Below, piece after piece: positions 1 through 12,400 of a DNA stretch of 64,000 nt. The position numbers were made by a program, and so were the translations under genes. The stretch is taken from the NCBI GenBank assembly GCA_003640385.1, contig RCAB01000217.1, positions 1 through 64,000 of the forward strand, written 5' to 3'. The notes below the pieces were generated by a model, which saw only the letters and a program-made list of their open reading frames with translations, was not told where the DNA came from and made no database searches. How positions within the stretch are numbered: the stretch's first letter is position 1; each line of letters begins with the position of its first letter. This DNA comes from Setaria digitata. Lineage: Eukaryota > Nematoda > Chromadorea > Rhabditida > Setariidae.

Positions 1-198
1 ATTGCAAAACTTTTGAATAATGATGGTAAATAAATCCATGAAAATCGTTAGTATGTAATTCAATATGATAATTTTAGCGATTTGGATATTTCTGTTCATG
101 AGTTATGATTAGTATTATCATTTGGCGCTGAAAGTTTTAACCTTTTATCATATTGCATTTTTCTTTCTTATCATAAATTTTCAGCATTTCTTTTTCAG
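1..198 (+). other. Intron of the SLCO gene at the left window edge
   Basis: AT-rich sequence with no open frame that fits the transporter. It ends in a pyrimidine-rich tract and CAG acceptor at 196-198, so it is read as the intron before the first visible exon. Confidence 0.7.
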
Positions 199-2459
199 CT
201 CTGTTTAAAGCATACGGGGAAATACTGCACTCGAAAATATTTATCGGTCTCTTAACATCTCGGACACTTGACTTATTAGCATTTCGTGGCTATATGGTTT
301 TCTTGCCAAAATATCTCGAGATGGAATTCGGTATACCACAGTACAATGTACATATAATTATGGGTTAGTTATTGATTAGTTGGGTTAAATAACTGGGAAA
401 TATCGAGACTTTGGAAAATAACGGAAAATGGATCTGCATTTTTGTCTACTGCTTGATAGAATTTATGATAACACAAAAATAAAATGTGAGATTTTCATTT
501 CGAATGCCAAATATAAGAACCAAAGATAAGTAAAAGACATTTAAGCTATTAACAATATTTGCCGAGAATTGGAAGGTATTCTTCTGCTTATTTTTTGGGC
601 AAATATGCAAAAAATGTACTCCTTTGTCCTTATTTGTTAAGCAAAATGCCGTGCTTTTTGTTCATACCATCAATTTTCAATACAACATCTATAATGGGCA
701 AAAGTTGAAATTTGTAGCAATATTTGGCATATTTGGACTTGCAATGGGTGCAGTCAGCGGTGGCCTAATTGTACGACGTCATAAGTTTAATGGCCGTACC
801 GCAGCGATCTTTATTCTGATTCTTACTTTTATCAACATTAGTCTTTTCTTCTGTGAAGCCTTTATTGGTTGCTATTCAACAGTAAGCATAATTGGTGCCA
901 ACGGTTGGTATGTTTTATCCATTCATTTACAAAAAAAAAATTGTTCTTAACCTTCGACAGTTTAAGATAAGTCCAAAACTCTTCAGACAAACTACTAACT
1001 CATTCCTACTAGTGTTACTTTTCGAAATGGAGGTGACGAGTGTGTCAAAAGACTTGCCGCATTTCATGTTATATTTAAATCAGATAAATTAAAATATTCT
1101 AGAATTTGAAAAAATTACAAATACTTTGAAATTCCATATTCAGGTCAAAAAACTATAATTACACGCAGCCATGTAATGCAAATTGTCACTGTCAATCAGC
1201 ACCATTATATCCGGTTTGTGACAAATCCGGCCAAGCTTTCTTCTCACCTTGTCATGCCGGATGTCGTGATGTATATATATTTGTTCATCTATTCATTTTC
1301 ATTTACCACTGCGTCAGCGTAAAATTTCATATTCTTTGATGATAACAGTTACTATAAAAAAAAAAAAAGACTGAAATTCTCATCCGGGTTAAAAGAAAGG
1401 CAGAAAATAAAATGTATTTTTAGGTAAAAATAATTGATGCCACAAAGCATGAATTGGAATTTTCATCGTGTGAATGCAAACCTGAAGAAGTATTATCAAG
1501 GAAAAACTGTCAGGATGGTTGCACCTCGAAAGCTCTGATTTTTATCGCCATTATTATTATCGGATCATTTGCAATTGGTAATTGCTTGGTACCGGGAATA
1601 CTCTTGCTTTTAAGGTTATCACTATTCATTTATATTGCTTTTAATACTATTTCTTTATCTGATTCCTGTGAGCATTGAACGACAAAGAAAAAATTGGAAA
1701 GTAATTATTCTAAAACATAAAAAACATAGCTCCAACTCTCTTTTTTTCTAATGAAAAATATTTATCAAGATCTAAAAGGTGAAAAAGAAGTAGAATGATC
1801 GCGAAATTGATATATTAGGGAAAAAAATTAGGAGAACGAATCTAGAAGACTTGGACAAAAATGACCTTTGCTGAGTTTTTTTTTTTTTTTTTTCTGTACG
1901 TAAAAATATCGTCATCCATGATGAATTTAGGTCAGTACCGCCAGAACACCGAAGTATTGCTCTTGGTTTACAAGGTTTTGTAATAAGCTTATTTGCAAGC
2001 TTACCATCACCCTTTATTTGGGGAATTATTGTAGATACTACATGTCTGGTTTGGAGTTATACTTGCCCAGGAATCAAGGTAATCTAGCTTTCTCCATATT
2101 ATTGTTTTAATATTTTGAATATAAATCAAGATCAATCGAAATACCGCACTCTTTTCTAACGATCTCTAACGATCCTCAAAGATCCGAATGTGTAATATGA
2201 TGTATATTAGGTGCGAAAGCTTCAGGTTACTTTCTTTTCTTCTTTTAAGGGTGCATGTGCAATTTATCAACCAGTCTTGCTACGTCGACGGCTACACTTC
2301 ACCTACGTTGCTTTTCGCTGTGCATCAGCAATATTCGACATCTATGTGGTTAAACAAGCTCGTGGCATAAGCTTTATTAATGAAGCAGATGATAACAATA
2401 AACGCCCTACCAATGTATCCGAAGTAACCGGTAAAACGATGCAAGCAACTCCTTGCTGA
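199..2459 (+). CDS. Organic anion transporter (OATP/SLCO family), 3' part
   Basis: Six exons joined in phase: 199-363, 718-907, 1144-1270, 1424-1614, 1931-2078, 2250-2459 (stop TGA). The 5' end lies off the window, so about 343 C-terminal residues are seen. Visible hallmarks are the RGYMVFLPKYLE segment of a transmembrane helix, a glycine-rich helix (AIFGIFGLAMGAVSGG), and the Kazal-like extracellular loop with its many cysteines (NYTQPCNANCHC ... CDKSGQAFFSPCHAGC) in exon 1144-1270. The loop continues in exon 1424-1614 (CECKPEE ... CQDGC). The RSVPPEHRSIALGLQ stretch and SPFIWGIIVDTTC near the end are standard for this family, whose members are plasma-membrane carriers of amphipathic organic anions. 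The tail after the last helix is short and polar (about 40 residues). Family assignment is firm; substrate and the specific paralogue cannot be told from sequence. Confidence 0.93.
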
Positions 2460-3622
2460 GGTACGGCTATATAAAAATCGGATCTATTGCAATAAACACC
2501 TCCAACTACATTATAGTTTCGCATTCGCTGCTCAAGTTAATATGTCTCGACGAAAGTCGCCAAACCCACACATCCTAGAATACAAATTACCGATTACAAA
2601 ACATCCCGTACGATATTACTATTCTGCTGATCAAAGTATTTAGAAAAATACAAATCAGCTATATCTTGTTTTTGTAATATGTTCTATGGTTAATGTATTT
2701 TACACTATGTTGAAATAAGCAACTAGCTTATAACTTGTTACATGAATTATGCACTTCTGCCATTACGTGGGATGGTATTGCTGAAAAAAAGTGTTGGTTT
2801 TGTTTCAATATAACCACTTCGATATAATAATTACAGAAATGACCCTTAAAGGAAGAATCTCGCTAGCCTAAATAAATGACAGCACTTGAGGTGCCCCCTG
2901 TAATTTACATTGAACATTCCTGAAAATTGGTATGTATTATGACGAGCATCGACAGATCTGATTCCTTCACTTTTACATTTCGAAAGCTAATTACCTCCAG
3001 ACGCACACAAAACCTTCGAAACAAACCAGTCTTAACCTTCGAAATTCAATAACCGCCCCCTACTAACGGAAAACTACTTGTCAAGTAAAACATAAAAACA
3101 CATCATTTATGGAATCCTAATAGAGAGTATACCAACATAATTAAAGAAGTTAGATTCAAAAACGCCAATTGGACAACAACAACAATATAAATAACAACTT
3201 TTCAAGGATCTAAATTCAAAATTAAGCATATCCCGCAATTTAATTTCACTGATAAAATGGTAAAAAAAAGGAAAAAAAAAAAGAAAAACTGAAGAAACTG
3301 ATCACAGAATCGAAAGCAAATAAATATTATTCGAGCAGTCTCATTTCTTCATTACTGCAGTTGGCTTTATCACATTAATTCACTTTTTCTCTGCAAAATC
3401 ACGCTTAACTAAATTTCAGTCCACTGACTGGTGCAGCATTAAGTTTCTTTTTACAGATTTACAAAATTTACAGTTTTTCAATTAAACATCCAATGCATCC
3501 TTTCATTATACAAGGACATAAATTTTTTAACAGTGCGTTAAAAACTACATCCTGGAACATATATTTCTTAAACTGGATATATTCAATCACAGGAAAATCT
3601 CAGGGAATAAATATAAAATCAC
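2460..3622. other. Convergent intergenic region (SLCO 3' / RPN2 3')
   Basis: About 1.16 kb between two convergent genes, expected to hold both 3' UTRs. There is an AATAAA about 30 bases after the SLCO stop (near 2490) and another near 2872. No coding frame with family resemblance was seen on either strand. Confidence 0.6.
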
Positions 3623-6600
3623 TTACTTTCGCCTGGCTGCGAGTAATCTCAATAAACGGTTGCCAGAAATGAATGTCACGGCACCAATTACTGATAAGTA
3701 TTTCAAAGTTTCGAACATGGTTAGTTGTATCCAGAAAACGAAATATAATCCGAATATTCCTTCAAAAAAAAAGCATGTTACAAAATCAAGAACAGCTCAT
3801 TGTTATTTTGTCTCAAGAAAAGAAAACAAAAACGTTAGCTAAGTCGTTTCAGGAAGCTTGCTGATAGTGCTTATGGCACAAAACAGAACTCTACACTCCA
3901 CTGAAAAAAGTCACGATATAAAAGATTCGGACTCCTAGCTGCAAAAGACTGTTATATCTTAATGGCCTTTACAGCGTCGTTATTTAATTAGTTATCAATC
4001 ATAGAAGGAAAATTTTCAACTTACCTACTAAACCACCATGGAAAAGCAAAACGAAGGGTGAAGCCGGCAAATTTCCGAAATTGATTCCAATACGTAACCA
4101 CTGGAAATATTTCCAAATTAACAAATTTATATGTGAATGAACTGTTTTGACAGTTTTAAAAAAGAAATCAAAAAGTCGCTAAATTACAACGATTGTGACG
4201 CACCAAAATGAGAACAATAAGCAATGGGACAACAGAAAGGAGAACAAAAATAGTCGAAACAATCCGTGGTGGCCGCTTTTCCGGTTCCCGAAACATATGC
4301 CTGATTTCCGGTGCTTTCTCATAAATGATAAGTTCTGATTTTTTGATTTTCGGAGCGGGCACTGCAGGAAGTTTCAAGTTAATGTCTACCTGAAAAGAAA
4401 GATGAATAAATAGCCAGTGCAATAAACAGTGCAATGTCAAAAGTTTTGAGTCTTCAGAAACAGTTCAGTTTTACTATAAAATATAAAATACACTTTATTT
4501 TATCTTAACAAATCATATTTATGTTCTTACCAAGTTCCAATCAAAAGGATATGAGATTGCTGCATCTCCTAATAATAATCGTACTGCATATCGGCCTGAC
4601 AAACCTTCAAAATCTTTTCCAACTTTCTCGAAATCCTAAAAACGAAACATTAGGCAAACTAAAGTCTAAATCGTTAAGAACAAAAACAAAAATATTTTCC
4701 CCATAATATATATAGGTGTAGTATATAGTATTTGTTGGGATCATAATTCGCTTAAATGATTACTAAATGCACCTCGATTAATTAATTGATTCCAAATAGT
4801 TTTTGATTAATGTAAATCACATAAAGTTCAATATAGTAAAATGGCAACTGTGAAAAAGAAATAGATTAACCATACCACGTCAAATGCGTAATTATTATTG
4901 TGGTCTGGTGTGGCAACAAATATAATTTCTTGACGAGTATTAGTGTGAACAAATGCTACGAATGCCTGGTGAATTAGTACTGCCTCACCAGTTTTAGCTT
5001 CTCTGACTTTAAATCTAATCTCCATCTTGCTGTGCACGTCGCCTTCCAGAATTTTCTCTATTTTCGAGCCTTCTTTCACTCTAAAAGAGAAAAGGTTGTC
5101 CTAATTCTCTTCGAATCAATGGAATCATTATTCTTAATAAGACATTTTTAAAATAAAGACAAACATCCAACAAGTTCTAATGCTCAGCGTTAATCAAAAA
5201 TTCGACCTATGAATCAATTCAAGCCATTTCAAAGTTCACCATAACATAAAAACCTTCCAACATCTTACATCATCTAACCAAACAATTCTTTCGATATTTT
5301 ACTACTTACGAAATAGATGATGATGGCTTCAGAAGCTCCCGATCGAAAACAGCTACAGTTACATCCTCAATTAGCACTTTTGTAAGTAATTTCACCATTA
5401 ATGATGCCCCATTTGTCCCCACCAAACGTTTATCCTGAAAAAAGAAAAAGCATAAGAATCACCGGGAAAGTCCGACTTAGAAGTGCAAAAGTAAGTCCTT
5501 TTCATCATTTCAGGTCGAAAACAGCTGAAGTTATACAATTAACAAAAAGAAACCATCACGGTATATATTCTTAAACTCTCCTCTTTGAAAATTTTAACTT
5601 CAGTAATTTTTTTTTAGAAATGAAATCTAAATAGTACCTGACTTCCGGCGGTTAAGGCGAGATTATAGAAACCACGCTTTTTGACCTTTTTAATAGATAT
5701 TTTATATAACGTGTCAGTTTTATCAGATTCAACTCTCTTCAACTGTTCTCGTACAATTCCAATTTCTTTGGAAGCGATATGTGTCGCTGCGTCCAGTATA
5801 ACTGACAGTGGTCCAACAGACTCGCCCAGTACGTTTGACACACGAATTATCAAAGGCTATAAAGAATTAGCTGTAGAATAAAGAAAAAATCCACAAAAAT
5901 TGAAGATAAGCTCAATAATTTTTATTACATCTTACAATGCAATTAGTTCCATTTTCAGCAGAGAAGGTTATGGTTTTCACATTGATACATAAAAATTTCG
6001 TGTATATGATACAATGACATTCATCATGATGATACAAAATATCTGCTAATAGAAAATCTCCAAAATGTCATCTTTGACAGAATGGTGATTAATGATTGTG
6101 AAAATAGGTTTTACAATCTCTTCCTTGAGAAAAAAAAAAAAAAAAAAAAAAAACAAACAAACAAAAGCCTTCATAGCAAAAACAGGAAATCGCTAAAAAA
6201 TAGGCTTACCTTCTCAGTATCCAATATGGACAGACTAGATGCCAGCGAAAAGACAACAGGGATTTGGAAATTGTTATTCGCAAGTTTTTTTAATGTTAGC
6301 AATAAGAGATATGCACCGCGACTCAATTGTACAGTCCTACGACTAAGCAAGTAATTTGCCAATTTCACCGCTTCATCCTAAAGAAGTGTCACACATTTCG
6401 TTTCGAATTTTCCTTCTAGAAGGTAGACAGCAGTAAAAAACATTCTTGTGTGAGCATGCTTACAGCTAGACGAAAATGGTAGGTACTTTTCACTTTGGTT
6501 AACTATAAATAAATAAAGACTAACGCTCTTCACATTTGGTGATTTGTTAACTTTATCAGCCAGACTGTAGATTCCATAAACGCCGAAAGCGGTGATTGAC

Positions 6601-8118
6601 AAGCCACCTTCTAACTACAATAAGAAAGTATTATAAAATTTACGACACATTTGAACAAAATTTTTCGTATCTGACTATTATCCTAGCTTTATATTTCTGC
6701 CATTTCTATCAGATGCAACAAGCTCATGGTACTTACATGAAGGTATTTACCGTCCACTTCATCCGCTTGACCAACTAAATCCTCAATACGTATTAAGAAC
6801 TTTTCGGCGTTATTATTGTCCAATAGTGCTGCCGCATTCAACCCATATGCAAGACTGAAAACATGATCCGACACCGTAGGGTTCAGGATTTCTCGATGTT
6901 AGCAAAGCAGTAAAAATAACATTAATTTGGTATTATTTATTCCCTAAGAAACATAAAAACTTCGAATTGTTCCAGTAACACAGCCGCATGTTTATATATT
7001 AATGGCAGAGTCGTCGAGCGAATAACTCGCTGTTAATGTCAATAATGCTCATATCGAAAAAGCAAAAACATCTTAGTAAAAATCGAAAAAAGAAAAAACC
7101 TAGAAGCGCCATCATCCTTTGCCAGTGCAGAAATTAATGCTTCGGCGAAATCATTATAGTTTACTTTCAGCTTCAATTTGTTGGCAACAGCAAGCGCAAA
7201 ATATATTTTCTGAGAAGTCGGACCATCTCTCAAAACTGCCTCAACAGTTCCCTTAGCATTCGGTACGGAAAGTTTACAATCTTTCAACGCAGCCGCAGCA
7301 TTAACCGCATGATACAATTGTCCTAATTCTTTATCATCCACTTTCTGAACTACACCACAGAGAGCCTACAAAATTTCATGCCGCTAATGGGTGCTAAGAT
7401 CAGCTCCATGTACCGTAATAAAAAAAGAACTACTACTTCTAACAAATTTAGTCTTTTGAATCAACTTTCTCAAATTCAAAAAAATAAAAATAAAAGATAA
7501 AAGAAATGGACTACTGAAACTATCTTGAAATTACTTGATTTCTGCCAGTTTCAATCGGAATACCAGCAATTTTTAAACCAGCCGCTCCATGATGTATAGC
7601 AGATAGCTCCTGGAATAAATGAAAGAAATACACAAACACAATCGGTGCCATTGAGACCAAATATTATTAGTTTGGATTTATTTGATCACAAACAGACAAT
7701 AATTTCGACTGGCAAAACATCGAAAATAAATCCTCATGACAGTCATCAGAGTAATAATTATAAGGAAGATTAATATAAGGTCAGCTTGTTCTAATTTGCA
7801 ACTTAAAAAAACCGAGCTGTTAAGTCTCAAATTTTATTACCCACCTTAACCACAAATGCAGTAGAAAGTAATGGTACAGCCACCAATAAAAGAACAAACA
7901 ACAGCTGGGTCGAAAACAAGATTAAAATTCAGATCTGAACAGACAAAAATTTGGAAAAAACGAACATTACTATCAAGAGCACTAAGAAGAACAGAATGCA
8001 GAGATTTTTGACTTCCTTCATCCAGATAAATATTCAAGAATGGTGTTGCACATTCCGCCATCAGAAGAAATAACAATAAATTGGCAAACACTATATACCA
8101 CATTTGTAACACATTCAT
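3623..8118 (-). CDS. rpn2: Ribophorin II, oligosaccharyltransferase subunit (RPN2/Swp1 family)
   Basis: Non-catalytic subunit of the ER oligosaccharyltransferase, which transfers the lipid-linked glycan to Asn in nascent proteins. Fourteen exons in transcription order: 8118-7966, 7904-7845, 7609-7535, 7365-7100, 6854-6737, 6614-6525, 6377-6210, 5856-5638, 5434-5310, 5080-4876, 4635-4531, 4389-4204, 4100-4025, 3759-3623. They join to 660 residues (human about 631). An N-terminal signal sequence (MNVLQMWYIVFANLLLFLL) precedes the luminal domain. Diagnostic motifs include HMFREPEKRPP before the first C-terminal membrane helix, then WLRIGINFGN, HGGLVGIFGLYF and MFETLKYLSVIGAVTF, matching the three-helix C-terminus of ribophorin II. 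Exon 2 (7904-7845) is the least certain: it is strongly hydrophobic and its donor-acceptor pair was chosen by phase. The gene is divergent from the pappalysin gene. Confidence 0.95.
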
Positions 8119-9498
8119 TCTGAAATTACTCAGATTTATTTAGATTCAAAATTTTCTCAATATTATTTCCAATTAAATTCTCATTAGCTACAAGAATTTA
8201 CATTTGAAACTACCCAAATTCTTAGCCCTAGATTTGTACAATAAAACCTCAAGCTTAGGCTATTTAAACCTCACTTTACATCTATTTGCTAAATCAGGAA
8301 ATTCATAGAGCACTGAAACTAAACCCCCCCTCCCCCCCTTCCACCTCCAGCTATTGTAGTAATACGTGTTGAGCCCCAAAATTTAATACAGTTCAATAGG
8401 ATCTCATTATACAATGACGCTATCTCGCAATAATTTATAGTTTGCTCAATTTTCCATTACCGCAAAAGGATCCATCAGTGTTTGACAAAATGAAGTTTCA
8501 CTCTGAAAAACTGAGCTATAAATTTCAGACTTCTATTGTTCAATTCAAAATTTACTCAATTTTTAGAGAAATTCAACTTCAGCTTGGAACTTTCGATATT
8601 ACTAAAAAAAACTAATCACTTCCTTTGTAACTATGAAACAGAAAATAAATGTTAAATTTAACTCAAATCACACCTCTTTTCTTCTCCTGCTAATAGTCCA
8701 TCTAATTATGAAACAAGATAATTAAAGAGTATTTCTGGCCATTTTTAATTCACGATGAATTTAGTCATTGAATAACAACAGAAGAATTAATCATCGAACA
8801 ATAACACATCATAGTTTGCGGAAATTTCTAGTCCAACAAAAAAGCCTCCTAAAATCACCTGTTCCACTTTTTTCTAATCAAGCGTTCAGTTTTCAACCTC
8901 TTTTACGCCCCAGCAAATTCTTAGAAGAATTGGAAAATTCCCTATCTTTAGAAATTTTTCCTTTCGGAGCAAAAAATCTCCTCTTTTTTCCTTCCATTTT
9001 TTACGAAATTTTTGGAAATTTAATGAAAGACTCGAAAATCTGAAATTCTCGTAAACTTTCAACTTTTAAATGGAAATTGAAAAAATTACACTTCATAAGC
9101 AGTTCTTGTTCAGCATAAATTAACATGACGAGTATTTTACAAGGAATAATGACATAGTATGAGAATAAATGGTATTATATAAAGATGAAAAGATATGCAA
9201 AGAAAAATTGTTTCTTTTACTAATCGTAAAACTTTTTTTTAGTGAAATTTGCTTGGCCACTGATGTCACAATTTGAAATTTGACTATTCTCAAAATGTGT
9301 TACGCAGTTGTTTCTTGATGACGGACGGACAGGTTGTCTGCCATAAGTGCTATTAACCGATGCTTTTTCAAATTTTAGATCCTTTTTTTTCATTTTTTTT
9401 TTTTTTTTTGTTCCAGTTTCTAAAATGACAGAAAGGTTGAGAAAGTGATAAGCCACTGCGAAGCATTTTCATCAGTGTTCAGTGAACAACCATCTCAT
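8119..9498. promoter_or_regulatory. Divergent upstream region shared by RPN2 and pappalysin genes
   Basis: About 1.4 kb between two head-to-head genes and so the likely site of both promoters. It is very AT-rich except for an isolated C-run at 8324-8338 (seven C, one T, seven C), which is G-rich on the RPN2 sense strand. Weak short open frames here (for example 8768-9043) show no family features and low-complexity composition. No TATA or initiator could be assigned with confidence. Confidence 0.45.
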
Positions 9499-12400
9499 AT
9501 GATCCAGTCACCTCTGCTAATATATTTTTTAATATATTATTTCGTTTCTCTTCAAGAAGCAAACGCTAGTTCCGTTACAGCTAATTCTGGTACCATTGAG
9601 GATGCAAATTCAACACTGTCAAGGTTTCTATCTATTTCCGACTAGTTTTTTTTTTTGTTTTCACCGGATTTATAATTAATGCAAAAAAATATTTGAATTT
9701 TAATTAATCCGTTAATACCTAAAAAGAATGCAACTGCTCGTGTGGAAGAGGGTTCTTCAAAAAATACAAAATGTCACAATGTGCTTTCAATGCTTTGTTA
9801 AACGAATAAATTATAATTTGTTAAGTTACAGTTAGCAGCAAGTTAGTTAGGAAGATGACTGGCATTGTGAAGGATGCCATCAGGTGCTTTTTCATTTACT
9901 AAAAATTAGTTGGATATTTTAAAATAATCATCTTCCAATATTTCTAAGGCTTCACTATCATGCATTTCCTGATGAGCCAAGTGATCACGCAGTATATTTT
10001 AATGGATCAACTGGATTACGTTTGAGTACGCCAATTTGGCAAATTCTCGCAAATAATATGCGTTTTGCTTTCACGCTGGAAATTTGGGTGCAAATTGATG
10101 GTGGACAACCGGATTCGGCAACAATAATTGGTTTACTTCCTATATCCAATCAACTTCTCTCTTTATTTTTAAACTTGGACAAATAGAGTCTATCTTTTTT
10201 TGTTTGTCTTGGTAGGTTTAATTTTCTAGAAACTTGGTAATGAGTTATATGCAGGAATCGCAATGTCATTAATCGAACCAGTTATTCATATGATTCATTG
10301 AATGTCAGAATAGAAAGCACGGTCTTAATCAGTTACTTTGGATTCAGTGTTCGGTGTTTTATCACATGATATTATCAGTGATCGTCATTTAATGATTATT
10401 CATTAATTATTTCTGTTTCTACTTTTTTTGCTATTGAACTTTATGATTGAAATTGAAGCACTTAATGATATATGTGGGAAAGAAAAAGGTACGACAACAT
10501 GGAAGATTTCAATAGAAACAGAACTTGGCGGTGAACACGGGGCCCATTTAGTGATATCATTGAGACCAGAATTATCACCTCAGTCATATCATGTCAGGTC
10601 ACTTATCATTCAATAACTTACTCGTCTGATTACTCTACCCAAAAGACTGGAATCACAGCATTTCATATGTTAGTCAATTCAGAATTAACAGCCTCCTTAA
10701 AAATTCATTTCTTCAAATTCAAATTTTAAAATAACCAGTTTCTCCCTTATCCTTTATACTTTAATGAAGACAACCTGAAAATGTAAACATATCAGTGGAC
10801 TATTTAAGAAACGGTAAACCCCATCGTCTAGGTGAATGGATTCAAATAACGGCGGCATTCGACTCACATCAGCTTTTACTTTACGTAAATGGCGCACGCG
10901 TGGGTAAATTGATACGTGAGGTAACAAATTACTACTAACTTTCTTTCTTTCTGCAATTTTGTGCAATTTTTTTTTTTTTTTTGCACATTCTCAGGTAGCT
11001 GAGATTGCACGCCGGATCAGGTTTTCAGGAGGTGCACAAAAAATGTCAAACAAATATCCAGTCTGTTTGTCTGACGGAATGTGCCATAAAAGCTTCAAGA
11101 AAATAAACAAATATTAAGAATAAAGCTTGCAGATGTAATTTGTTTTTAAATTAATAAAATATTTCCATGGCTTAACTTTCGAAATTCCATAATAAATTTT
11201 TTTTTCTTTTTCAGATCTCTAAGTCTGCAGCTTCCCAGCCATCAGTGATAATTTTTTTAATCTTTCAAACATTTGAGTTTTTTTTAGTTTGGTATTCTTT
11301 ATTCGGAAATTCGAAGTGCATGTAAAAGGTTATATTTGGCAACAGATGGCAGTGGATTTCATCGTGATGAAATAATCGGTTTTCGAGGATTTGTTAAGAA
11401 ATTACGCATAACAGATCGTTTCCTGGATCATTCACAGCTGATTCAAGGGCAATGGGAAGGAAATGCTATCGAGGAAAACTTCACAGATGTTCATCAGTGG
11501 AGACTTCTTGGTGCCAGTATTTGTTTGAATTATAATTAAAACACAATAATGAAGGAAACTTTCTCTTCTCTTGTTTTTCAGAACTTTTAATTCAAAGCTT
11601 TCATTTCAAGTTCACCCACTTATCACTATCACTGATAGCATATTTCTTGATTCCAGGAAGTGATTTGGGTATACGAAAGCAAGAAATTCCTCAGAAAGAT
11701 GCACCACGAAATATAGAAATACCACATTGTGGACAAACTGCTTGTGATAATCCAACCGTTGCAAGCAACTATTTGCATCATTGGAATTTGCATGCCATGA
11801 AGAAACTAAAATATCGTGTAGTTGTGATAAGCGATGATAACGGAAGGTTTATTCAATTTAACCAAGTCCTCTTGCGGTCTTGAATTCAGCAATATCATTT
11901 TTACTAAGCACCAAATTAATTAGATGAAGTAATTAATAGAGTGAAAAAAATTTCATTTACCATTTGAAAAAAGACATTTGAATATTTTTTTTGCAACATT
12001 TTTTTCGTGTTTTTTCTGTGATATTTATCATACTTATGTTAGGGACATGAAAATTGTATGAGAAAGGAAAAAAGATAAAATGTTACTTTTTTTTACATAT
12101 CAGAGGAATGATAATCAACATTTGCAACAATGACAATATAGTCTTTTAGTAAAATTCATAAAAATCATAAAAATTTAGAGCATTTAACTTTCTTGCGTAA
12201 TCAAACTATTAGAAGTAAGCATTAATTATTTGTAGCAACGAGAATATGAAGAAAGACTTTATCATGCGACAACATGCCGAACTTCTGAAGGCTTTCCTAC
12301 CATATAATATTACGTAAGCTTCCACTTTCACTGACGCTTCTCCGTCACGGACTACGTGATGATCGCCGTGAGTTGGCATTTCTGAATCAAAATGAATGCT

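Noticed and set aside
6129..6152. Long A-run considered as a retroposed poly(A) tail.
   Set aside because: Many similar homopolymers occur in introns here, and no processed-gene body or target-site duplication adjoins it.
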